NCBI GenBank assembly: GCA_032718475.1
Contig: JAUCBJ010004467.1
Coordinates: forward strand, 1 to 24,247
Reading direction: 5' to 3'
DNA: 24,247 nucleotides
Origin: Nemertoderma westbladi
Lineage: Eukaryota > Xenacoelomorpha > Nemertodermatida > Nemertodermatidae
In this document: piece by piece, positions 16,924 through 24,247 of the stretch
Position numbering within the stretch: the stretch's first letter is position 1
Layout: each line of letters opens with the position of its first letter
Notes under the pieces: generated by a model
The model's input: the letters and a program-made list of their open reading frames with translations, nothing else
Database searches by the model: none
Told to the model about the DNA's origin: nothing
Position numbers and translations under genes: made by a program

Positions 16924-17381
16924 GACCCCCACATGCGTCTGCCGTCTCTGCGACGACCAGGCGACGGACAAGGACCACGGCCTCAGTTGCACTGGCGTCC
17001 CGACTCTACTAACAACAGTAAAACGCTCACTGTTCCTGTACGCCGTGAAATGATCTATTCTAATTTTTACACGATCTATTTTAAAACTTCCCCCAGCCAC
17101 GCTATAACCAAACATTGAATTGTACAATATTTCAACCGTGCAACGACATTTTATTATATTATATATATTTTTACTATTTTTATTATATTATATATTCATT
17201 TTATTATATCCCCATCCCCAAATAACCTATAAATAATGTGTATCCCATTTTCCATTATCTGTCATACAATACAGTATTATATGGTCACATAACAACTTTC
17301 ATATTTTACAGTAGGCCTACCTACCTTTATGTGCATGTTTATTTTATTTACACCATATGTTGGTATTAAAGCTTTCGTTTC
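16924..17381 (+). mobile_element. 5'-truncated LINE 3' end with 13-bp target duplication
   Basis: 458 bp flanked by ATAATACCGAATC at 16911-16923 and 17382-17394. The duplicate copy of the locus has the uninterrupted single site at 19436-19448, so this is a documented insertion. The first 120 bp encode the C-terminal Cys/His end of a LINE ORF2 (CVCRLCDDQATDKDHGLSC, then GVPTLL and a TGA stop); the rest is an AT-rich 3' untranslated region with a TAGGCCTAC motif. This matches 5'-truncated target-primed reverse transcription. There is no clear poly(A); it ends AAGCTTTCGTTTC. Confidence 0.88.
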
Positions 17382-17394
17382 ATAATACCGAATC

Positions 17395-17565
17395 CTCAAC
17401 CTCAAATTAAACTGCAGTTCTAACGATCCGTTCCCCACCAAACTACTCCGACTTGCTGCCAAACCATTTTCCCAACACCTGTGCTACTTATTCAACCTTT
17501 CAATAAAGTACGGATTTTTTCCCGATTCATTAAAAATTGCTAAAGTTATACCACTATTCAAATCA
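17395..17565 (+). pseudogene. CR1/Jockey-like LINE fragment, copy 1, part 2
   Basis: It continues the LINE after the inserted tail and encodes the run-up to RT (KPFSQHLCYLFNLSIKYG; KIAKVIPLFKS). It stops abruptly at CAAATCA, where copy 2 goes on with about 565 bp of RT. The TCA shared at both break sides suggests a microhomology deletion. Confidence 0.8.
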
Positions 17566-17693
17566 TTTAATTTTTTTGTTGTTTACATTTAATATCTATT
17601 AGGACCCCATGCACCCTCACATGGAGAAACGTTTTTTCTGCTACTTGTTTTTCAAAAAAATTGCTCCGTGTAAGGTGGTCAGTAATTAAGTTA

Positions 17694-18060
17694 CTAGAAA
17701 CACTCAAAAACATTTCGCAACAAAAGTTTGTGTTATTTTTTTCCCTAGGGAAAAAGTACTTATTTTTCTCTCTATACGTACGTATTATTCACATAAAATC
17801 TTAATATTTGTAATAAGAAATGGGTGAATTTGTTAGTATTAACTAATAGTGGTTTGGTCATATTAGTAATATGGGAAAATCTAGAAACACTCAAAAACAT
17901 TTCGCAACAAAAGTTTGTGTTATTTTTTTCCCTAGGGAAAAAGTACTTATTTTTCTCTCTATACGTACGTATTATTCACATAAAATCTTAATATTTGTAA
18001 TAAGAAATGGGTGAATTTGTTAGTATTAACTGTGGTTTGGTCATATTAGTAATATGGGAA
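17694..18060. repeat. 187-bp internal tandem duplication in copy 1
   Basis: CTAGAAACACTCAAAAACA begins at 17694 and again at 17881. Copy 2 of the segment has it once (about 20308), so the duplication came after the large tandem duplication, or was lost from copy 2. Confidence 0.92.
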
Positions 18061-18530
18061 TAGAATGTTATAGAATAACGAAAAAAAAAATGAAGAGAGC
18101 TGCTGAGCTGAAGATTTAAGAAGACGGTTGAACCGAGCCCGAATATCACGTCAGGCAAACGAGACTTACCGCTGCGCCGGTACTTCACTTTTCGTTCACT
18201 AGTACCCAAGGTATTGTTCGTGGTAATTTCCTGCACATTTAAGGCCTGGGTTCTTACCTTGAATCAATCCTCGCGCCCACGCGCTCAGGCCCTTCGCGAT
18301 TTCAGGTACGGCCCGCCCCCCCTACTCCACTCTGCTCGCTTCCTCTCCACTCCGATTTTCGCGTTTTTAGAATATTCGGTGACGGTTCTATTTAAACACT
18401 ATTCTGTGAACACTGTAGATATTTCTTTTTTATATTTTAATATTTTTCATTTATTTAACAATTAAATTAAATTCACCTTAGTAAATTAAGACGTAAACAA
18501 ACAATTGCTATTTTCACTTAATTGACAGCT

Positions 18531-18713
18531 TTAATTTCTTTGTATTGTAGTTATAATTTTAACAGCTATGAGTTCTTTGGTTGTTATTGTGTCAGGTGAG
18601 TCGATGATATTGAGTTTCTTGATGTAGCTCTCTTTGCCAATGTCAATGCCCAGTCGTTCTTGCTGATCCTCGCTTAGATGCTTGGTGGGAATTGGATGTC
18701 GGCTGCTGAAATC
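18531..18713 (-). pseudogene. Ty3/Gypsy pol scrap, copy 1
   Basis: The minus strand encodes DFSSRHPIPTKHLSEDQQER and, further on, SPDTITTKELIAVKIITTIQ, then a stop. The pattern DFSSRHP matches the aDxLSRhP end of Ty3/Gypsy RNase H, and what follows resembles the linker before integrase. The frame is intact here over about 60 codons; copy 2 lost one base. Confidence 0.65.
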
Positions 18714-18730
18714 GATAATTCAGATCACCA

Positions 18731-20150
18731 CGCAACATTTATCATTTTACAAAAATTTAGCTGTATTTTCAATGAACCTAAACCACGCCACACTTTCGAC
18801 TATTCAAAACTTGACGAATCTTCTTTCTTTCGTGACATTAATAAACCCTCCAACTGGTCCTACACCGATAAATCAATAGCCATCATCTCAAAGTTCGACT
18901 GTTTTTACGATAATCTCACCAACATTTGCTCCTCTCATATCCCTTCAAAATCATTTACACACAAAACTCGGCCCCTCAAAGCATGGATCACTGAAAGTCT
19001 ACTCAAATCAATCAGAACTAAAGACAAATTATACAGGAACTATTTAAAAAACCGAACAGAAACCAACCGTAAATGTTTTACCGACTATCGTAATCATCTC
19101 ACAAAAACCTTAAAAATTGCCGAAAAAAAATATTATTCGCAACAATTTGATAACAACATTACAAATTCCCGCAAAACTTGGTCGATAATTAATACTGTAC
19201 TCCACAAAACAACTTCTAAATCATCACCCAAAAAACTTATTATAAAAATGAATACCTCCGCACAAATTGTATCAGACCCAACTCAAATTACAGAAATATT
19301 CAACGAACACTTTTCAACCATTGGAACTAAACTCCAAAGTACCTTTCCGACTTGCACACCCCGACTCCCCCCGACGCCATATTTCAAATACTAGAGTGAA
19401 CTCTTTTACATTAACAAAAACATCTCCAATAGAATTATAATACCGAATCCTCAACCTCAAATTAAACTGCAGTTCTAACGATCCGTTCCCCACCAGACTA
19501 CTCCGACTTGCTGCCAAACCACTTTCCCAACACCTGTGCTACTTATTCAACCTTTCAATAAAGTACGGCTTTTTTCCCGATTCATTAAAAATTGCTAAAG
19601 TTATACCACTATTCAAATCAGACGATCCTACAGACCCGAATAATTACCGTCCTATATCATTACTACCAGTACTAAGCAAAATTCTAGAACAATTAATTAA
19701 TGAACAATTACAATCCTACTTAAACAAATACTCCATGTAATTACAGAATCCCAATACGGCTTTGGACCAAAAACAACCACCTCTCACGCACTACTATCTA
19801 TAACGGAAAAAATTAACTCTGTTTGATTGCCATCATTCAACATGCACCTTATACATTGACCTTAAAAAGGCCTTTGATACCATAGACCACAAAATCCTTA
19901 TTAATAAGCTTGAGACCTATGGTATCAGAGGCCTACCCCTTCAACTTATTTCGAGTTTCCTCTATAATCGCAAACAATTTGTCTCCATTGACGGCATTAA
20001 TTCAACTTTATTACCTATCATTTGTGGTGTCCCCCAGGGATCGGTCCTCTCTCCCATACTATTTCTCATTTTTATTAATGACTTACCCAAAGCAACAAAC
20101 TTACTTAGTACACTTTTCGCTGACGACACAACTCTACTCAACTGAACATT
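18731..20150 (+). pseudogene. CR1/Jockey-like LINE fragment, copy 2 (linker plus RT, frameshifted)
   Basis: It encodes the pre-RT linker (KAWITESLLKSIRTKDKLY), then RT motifs YRPISLLPVLSKILEQLI (about 19647), LYIDLKKAFDTIDHKIL (about 19850; catalytic D), GVPQGSVLSPILFLIFIN (about 20025) and LSTLFADDTTLL (about 20110; FADD motif C). Frame changes occur near 19400, 19738 and 19825. Both the endonuclease and the part after FADD are missing; the 3' end runs into a TTTCATTTCAT simple repeat. FADDTTLL and the GVPQGSVLSP form are typical of the CR1/L2/Jockey group. Confidence 0.87.
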
Positions 20151-20183
20151 CAATTTTTATTTAATTTAATTTCATTTCATTTC

Positions 20184-21142
20184 ATTTTTTTGTTGTTTAC
20201 ATTTAATATCTATTAGGACCCCATGCACCCTCACATGGAGAAACGTTTTTTCTGCTACTTTTTTTTCAAAAAAAGTTGCTCCGTGTAAGGTGGTCAGTAA
20301 TTAAGTTACTAGAAACACTCAAAAACATTTCGCAACAAAAGTTTGTGTTATTTTTTTCCCTAGGGAAAAAGTACTTATTTTTCTCTCTATACGTACGTAT
20401 TATTCACATAAAATCTTAATATTTGTAATAAGAAATGGGTGAATTTATTAGTATTAACTGTGGTTTGGTACATATTAGTAATATGGGAATAGAATGTTAT
20501 AGAATAACGAAAAAAAAAATGAAGAGAGCTGCTGAGCTGAAGATTTAAGAAGACGGTTGAACCGAGCCCGAATATCACGTCAGGCAAACGAGACTTACCG
20601 CTGCGCCGGTACTTCACTTTCCGTTCACTAGTACCCAAGGTATTGTTCGTGGTAATTTCCTGCACATTTAAGGCCCGGGTTCTTACCTTGAATCAATCCT
20701 CGCGCCCACGCGCTCTGGCCCTTCGCGATTTCAGGTACGGCCCGCCCCCCCCTACTCCACTCTGCTCGCTTCCTCTCCACTCCGATTTTCGCGTTTTTAG
20801 AATATTCGGTGACGGTTCTATTTAAAGACTATTCAGTGAACACTGTAGATATTTCTTTTTTATATTTTAATATTTTTCATTTATTTATCAAGTAAATTAA
20901 ATTCACCTTTGTAAATTAAGACGTAAACAAACAATTGCTATTTTCACTTAATTGACAGCTTTAATTTCTTTGTATTGTAGTTATAATTTTAACAGCTATG
21001 AGTTCTTTGGTTGTTATTGTGTCAGGTGAGTCGATGATATTAAGTTTCTTGATGTAGCTCTCTTTGCCAATGTCAATGCCCGTCGTTCTTGCTGATCCTC
21101 GCTTAGATGCTTGGTGGGAATTGGATGTCGGCTGCTGAAATC
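20184..21142. repeat. AT-rich repeat with GC-rich core, copy 2
   Basis: The partner of 17571-18713, with a single copy of the 187-bp section. It includes a TACGTACGTA palindrome near 20391-20400 and a CCCTAGGG palindrome near 20357-20365. Confidence 0.8.
20580..20830 (-). promoter_or_regulatory. GC-rich promoter- or first-exon-like core (also at 18120-18420)
   Basis: Read on the minus strand: a TTTAAATAG TATA-like site near 20820, a CpG-rich block with GGGGGGGCGGG, then TTCAAG|GTAAGAACC (about 20690) and CAGCG|GTAAGTCTCG (about 20600), two good splice donors. The layout resembles promoter, short 5' exons and donors. It lies in an AT-rich background and is present in both duplicate copies. 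No downstream gene is recognised; it may be the control region of a transposon or a captured gene start. Confidence 0.3.
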
Positions 21143-21290
21143 ACAGGGCATTTCCTTTCCAGGAAGATGTTTCATTTTGAAGTTGAGGTCTTGTATCTGA
21201 TCGGTCAGGGTGGATCAAAGATCGATCGGTCTGGTGTTTGGAGATTCGCTTGGAGGTTGCTTTTTGGGAGTTGAATAGTGGTATCAGTGG
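20961..21290 (-). pseudogene. Ty3/Gypsy pol scrap (RNase H end), copy 2, longer
   Basis: The minus strand encodes IQDLNFKMKHLPGKEMPC followed by DFSSRHPIPTKHLSEDQQER, the usual end of Gypsy RNase H (lrLqdynFkvkhlPGkxNxaDxLSRhP). Upstream the frame breaks (stop near 21210), and FNSQKATSKRI fits the preceding block in another frame. One base is missing near 21081 relative to copy 1. No integrase or LTR is seen. Confidence 0.72.
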
Positions 21291-21428
21291 TTCGAATAAA
21301 GTTTATATTTTTTTACTATTAATTATTATTAAATAATTGATTATTATTAATTTTAAAATTAATAATTATTAATAAATCAATTACTGAAACTAATTTCAGG
21401 TTGAGTCTTGTAATCGGATGTTTTCTAG
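21291..21428 (+). other. AT-rich intron-like sequence before the zinc-finger exon
   Basis: Rich in TTATTAATTATTAA. It ends in a pyrimidine-leaning stretch and ATGTTTTCTAG, a usable splice acceptor at 21428. Confidence 0.5.
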
Positions 21429-21526
21429 ATGGGAAAATCTTAAGATTCATTTACGGAACCACACTGGAGAAAGGCCCTGCCCATGCACAATCCCAATGTG
21501 TTACAAAGCGTTCAGTAACAGCTCTG
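21429..21526 (+). CDS. Exon of a GLIS/GLI-like C2H2 zinc-finger transcription factor
   Basis: The 98-bp exon lies between TTTTCTAG and GGTACGTAAA. It has one base of a split codon, 32 codons, and one base of the next. It encodes [16 protein letters not shown], then [23 protein letters not shown] proteins have (R)[16 protein letters not shown] followed by a C-x4-C finger with KAFSN(S/A)SD. Here the H-x3-H end of one finger (HLRNH), the HTGERP linker and the C-x4-C start of the next (C-TIPM-C) are intact. The split codons fit too: AG|A would give the usual Arg before the segment, and G|AT the Asp after NSS. The odd Trp for Leu and the CPC are substitutions. Neighbouring exons are not in the window. 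It could be a relic, but nothing in it is broken. Confidence 0.72.
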
Positions 21527-21667
21527 GTACGTAAAATAGTAAATTAATAGGATAATTTTTTAGTTTATTTAAACTCCGTTCACTGTGTTATCTTCCACTA
21601 TCTGTTTTCCAAGTCGCCTTGGTTTCCATTTAACGACCAGTTAAGGATGAAAGCCAGGGTGGTGGTG

Positions 21668-21819
21668 CTATCACCAGCTGATAGGTTGGTTGCTAGGCTA
21701 CCAACCAAACATACACACATAAACAGCATTGTTTCCAAAATTGTAACATTACTCAAAGTCATTAGTAATAACAGTGAGTTGTTATTCAGCACTTTACAAC
21801 CTTTGATGACATTACAGCA
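21668..21819. repeat. Dispersed 152-bp repeat, copy 2
   Basis: The partner of 442-594. Its right end abuts the LINE endonuclease remnant on the minus strand, so the predicted peptide there runs out of LINE sequence into this repeat. Confidence 0.8.
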
Positions 21820-22293
21820 TATAGTATCCTGTAGATTAACAGAGTACTGCCTGTTCAGGGACCTAGATGCAGCCTTAACTGCATTCTTGGCCGCTGTAGT
21901 CTGTTTGAGTCGGGACTCTTTCTGCGCCTTATATAGGTCATTTCGGCCCTTCTGGATTTTGTTGTCAGTCCGGGGGGCCCTTTTCCTGTTTCGAGGGTAT
22001 ACAGGAACTGTTTCTGCAGCTGCTAACTTAACTGCTTGTGTGAAGGCAGTCTTGCTCAGCTGTAGTGTGAAGCTGGATCTCACACTTGGGTGTTGCAACA
22101 GAGAGGACCAGTCATGCCGCGGCAAGGCAGATTTCGTTGTTCTGCTAGCACGCAGACTAAGTCTTACCTTGGCCACAATAAGGCGGTGATCACTGGAGAA
22201 GGGTCGAAGTGTAAAAGCATTACTATGGTCATAGTCTGAAATAATAGCATTGTCGTACAATAACACACAACAGAGCAATACATTCGAATACAA
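21820..22293 (-). pseudogene. LINE endonuclease C-terminal end and linker, remnant
   Basis: The minus-strand frame includes AFTLRPFSSDHRLIVAKVRL. SDH followed by a hydrophobic strand is the last catalytic motif of the apurinic-type endonuclease of LINEs. A basic linker follows (KIQKGRNDLYKAQKESRL), as in RTE-like elements between endonuclease and RT. The open frame begins near 22293 with no N-terminal endonuclease part, and ends where the dispersed repeat begins. It may belong to the same family as the RT fragment at 22615-23456, but lies in the opposite direction. Confidence 0.68.
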
Positions 22294-22322
22294 GAAATTA
22301 TAATTTAATTTATTAATTCAAT

Positions 22323-22339
22323 GGGGGGGGGGGGGGGGG
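22323..22339. repeat. 17-base G tract
   Basis: An uninterrupted run of 17 G after an AT-rich stretch; the length may be inaccurate in the assembly. Confidence 0.9.
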
Positions 22340-22390
22340 AGTCATCAGGGCGTGCCAGGGGAGAAATTTGTATGGAAACCTCCATGAACG

Positions 22391-22575
22391 GAACCATGGA
22401 CCCTAACTTCTCTGAATGCCGCCATCCCAGAACCATGGACCCCACCTTGTCTGACAGCCTCCATCCCCGGAACCATGGACCCCGCCCAGTCTGACAGCCT
22501 CCATCCGCAGAACATGGACCCCGAGGACCATGGACCAACTTGTCTGAAAGTCTCCAACATTGGAACCATGGACCC
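22391..22575. repeat. 40-bp minisatellite with GAACCATGGACC
   Basis: The phrase GAACCATGGACC starts at 22391, 22430, 22470 and 22563, with variants GAACATGGACC at 22510 and GGACCATGGACC near 22525. Unit length is about 40 bp, with one shortened unit. Open frames on both strands through it are incidental. Confidence 0.85.
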
Positions 22576-22614
22576 CCTACTTCTACAAAATATGACAAAA
22601 TGTTTTTGTCAAAC

Positions 22615-23456
22615 CCGGCATAGCACTGGCTCCAGAAGTCGAGGAAATCCTGCCAAGTACCTAACTGATCTAGACTTTGCTGATGACTTAGGAGTACTCT
22701 CAGAATCATTAGAGGGAGCCCAGCGGCTCCTCAGCTCATTAGACCATGCTGCTTCTAGTGTTGGTCTTTTTATTAACTCCAGAAAGACCAAAATTCTGAC
22801 AGTTAACTTTGAAAGTCCTCAGCAAGTCTCTGATCGGATGAGCATAAGCTCAAAGGATGGTATGCTTGAGCATGTGGACGACTTCTGTTACCTGGGATCA
22901 TGGATCCGGAAGTCAGGTGAGGACCTTCGAATACGTAAGGGAAAGGTATGGGCAGCCTTGAATAGGCTTTCCAGGATTTGGAAGTCACCGAGAATTAATC
23001 GGAAACTTAAGGTCCGATTATTTAGAGCAGCACGTAGTTCCAGTACTCCCTCTATGGGAGTCCATGCTGGGCTCTAACTGCTGAGGACACCAAATCTCTG
23101 GATGGCACATTCACAAGAATGCTACGCCGGGTACATTGTGTCAAGTACAATGCACACATCTCCAACCAGACACTATATAACATTGGAGGTGTCTCATTGG
23201 TTCCCCCAAGCTTGACACTAGAACAAAATCGCCTCCGCTTTGCAGGACATTGCTTTCGCCGTGAGGACCAGCCAGTGCATAATCTTGTACTTTGGCAGCC
23301 TCATGGAGTGAATAAGCATGGTGGACAGCCCATGACTTTCTTGAGACGCATCTTAAAGGACACTGGCCTTGAAGATGCGGATGATCTAGCAAATGTCATG
23401 GGTGATAGGGAGTTGTGGCGGTGCAATTTTGTTGACAAGCCGGCACAGCATTCTTA
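22615..23456 (+). pseudogene. RTE-like LINE reverse transcriptase, C-terminal fragment (one frameshift)
   Basis: It starts within the RT palm with YLTDLDFADDLGVLSESLEG (FADD catalytic motif C), followed by LFINSRKTKILTVNF, the thumb region and FCYLGSWIRKSG. A one-base frame change near 23035-23055 is followed by CWALTAEDTKSLDGTFTRML and then RLRFAGHCFRREDQPVHNLV, with a stop at 23457. The order and motifs are those of RTE-like and related LINEs common in marine invertebrates. The N-terminal half of RT and the endonuclease are missing, and the sequence upstream is the minisatellite. Confidence 0.85.
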
Positions 23457-23997
23457 AAAATGCAGCTGCAATGCAGCATGCCGATCCTAGTAGTAGTATA
23501 GCATCTCAATGTGCAGTTTCAATGCTGTAGGCCGACTATAGTAGTTGTAGTTATTGGTTCGACCCATTAAACCTAATCCATCATGTCTGTCCCCTTCCAT
23601 ACTATTACACTTGTACAGATAGTCTAATATTTATTGCTGAAGACTTACAACACATCGTACGCAACCATCTCTACTCATTTTTCCATCTGGCCCGGCACTG
23701 TGGCAACTCAAACCGTAGCCAACTGCCACAAGTGATGTAAGAATCAATAAGTGTTTCATAATTATTGAAAGGAATTTATACTAAAGAGATTGTAAATGTT
23801 TAATATAATATATGAACAAAATAAATAATATTATTTCAAATAATAATAACAATGCTATAATAAATCAAAAGCAAACGCACAAATGGAACAAGTTTTCCAC
23901 GAAATCTGGGGTTGTACGAGAGAGATAAGTAAACTTTGGCTGCATACATTAGGCAGCTGTAAACGGGGTGTGGGGCTGAACCTGCGAAATCATTTAA
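23457..23997. other. 3' tail of the RTE-like fragment, then AT-rich DNA
   Basis: 23460-23555 holds two imperfect ~50-bp repeats (GCAGCTGCAATGCAGCATG... and GCAGTTTCAATGCTGTAGG...), which look like the LINE 3' untranslated end. From about 23580 on there is AT-rich sequence with no gene, repeat or RNA structure that I can name. Confidence 0.5.
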
Positions 23998-24240
23998 TCA
24001 AGGTAACTCCTTTTGTAGTTGGCCGACTCGCTGTGATATGAATGTCTGACAGGCTGGCTGAGATCCTATTACAGATCCAAGTACCCGGTGTCCATAGGGA
24101 AGTTGGATGCCGGTTCCTGCTATAATCGCCTCTGCCTGAGCTCTGTGCTCTTCCTTTACGATAAAGTAGATTTCATATGATATGGGAAATACCCATATCC
24201 TGGCCCTATTGAGTTCACCACCTCCCAATAATCTCTTAAC
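23998..24240 (-). pseudogene. Reverse-transcriptase-related fragment of another retroelement (edge)
   Basis: The minus-strand frame includes YFIVKEEHRAQAEAIIAG and LPYGHRVLGSVIGSQPACQ. The pair of a KxxLIVK(E/P)E strand and a GHxxLGSVIGS motif is familiar from RT proteins of a retroelement group widespread in marine invertebrates, just after the catalytic YADD. That catalytic motif would lie beyond the window edge. The frame stops at 23998. Confidence 0.6.
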
Positions 24241-24247
24241 TATTTAG

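Larger units (their letters stand above)
16205..18713. repeat. Tandem segmental duplication, copy 1
   Basis: It runs from CGCAACATTTATC to GCTGCTGAAATC and matches 18731-21142. It contains LINE fragment, AT-rich repeat and Gypsy scrap in the same order. Differences specific to this copy are a 458-bp insertion (16924-17381), a 187-bp internal tandem duplication (17694-18060) and loss of about 565 bp of LINE RT at 17565. A 17-bp linker (18714-18730) separates the copies. Confidence 0.88.
17571..18713. repeat. AT-rich repeat with GC-rich core, copy 1
   Basis: Shared with 20184-21142. It starts TTTGTTGTTTACATTTAATATC, includes a conserved GC-rich core (about 18120-18400), and ends in a Gypsy pol scrap on the minus strand. 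The peptide predicted at 17988-18236 on the minus strand is kept in both copies only because the DNA is duplicated; I do not treat it as a gene. Confidence 0.8.
18731..21142. repeat. Tandem segmental duplication, copy 2
   Basis: Matches 16205-18713. It is the more complete copy for the LINE RT, and lacks the 458-bp and 187-bp additions. Beyond 21142 the Gypsy homology continues, so this copy probably kept the original right flank. Confidence 0.88.

Noticed and set aside
17988-18236. 82-residue minus-strand peptide repeated at 20387-20665
   Set aside because: Its conservation follows from the tandem duplication. The frame runs across splice donors and AT-rich repeat, and resembles no known domain.
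20540-20600. tRNA-derived SINE, from a GGTTCAA B-box-like motif on the minus strand
   Set aside because: The motif fits only partly (GGTTCAACC), no A box lies at the right distance and no cloverleaf forms.
22305-22709. Minus-strand frame of 134 codons over the minisatellite
   Set aside because: It is generated by the 40-bp repeat and the G tract; the RT fragment is on the other strand.

Overview
This is a repeat-dominated stretch of an animal nuclear genome, most likely a marine or other invertebrate. The clues are a BEL/Pao-type gag, several clades of broken non-LTR retrotransposons, a Ty3/Gypsy scrap, short exon-like islands with GT/AG borders, and scattered TAGGCCTAC motifs. No bacterial gene structure, tRNA, rRNA or CRISPR array was seen. 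I cannot name the species.

Left edge (1-919): a possible host exon end on the + strand (1-81, strong GTAAGA donor), then intron-like AT-rich DNA with one 153-bp dispersed repeat (second copy at 21668-21819).

LTR elements (920-14517): this block is two related BEL/Pao-like elements, one inside the other, both coded on the minus strand. Outer element A has 531-bp LTRs (920-1450 and 13987-14517) that differ at only 2 positions and a perfect 5-bp target duplication, AAACG. Inner element B (5983-13163) sits inside the gag gene of A, flanked by GCCGC (left copy mutated to ACCGC). Both carry a gag-like gene, a polypurine tract, a conserved hairpin and a long 3' noncoding region built of short palindromic tandem units. 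Neither has reverse transcriptase, RNase H or integrase, so both are gag-only elements that need enzymes from elsewhere. The inner LTR pair is clearly more diverged than the outer pair, the reverse of what nesting predicts. The simplest reading is that A with B inside it was later copied and moved as one 13.6-kb unit.

Right part (14518-24247): a graveyard of non-LTR retrotransposons. A minus-strand LINE RT remnant (14794-16095) owns the tail repeat into which element A inserted. A ~2.5-kb tandem duplication (16205-18713 and 18731-21142) carries a CR1/Jockey-like LINE fragment plus an AT-rich repeat with a GC-rich, promoter-like core and a Ty3/Gypsy RNase H scrap. One copy holds a 458-bp LINE tail with a 13-bp target duplication, and the other copy preserves the empty site. 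Further right are a LINE endonuclease remnant, a 40-bp minisatellite, an RTE-like RT fragment and, at the edge, part of another RT.

Among these repeats lies a 98-bp + strand exon (21429-21526) encoding halves of two C2H2 zinc fingers that closely resemble the GLIS/GLI family. The right part is therefore probably intronic DNA of a GLIS/GLI-like gene.
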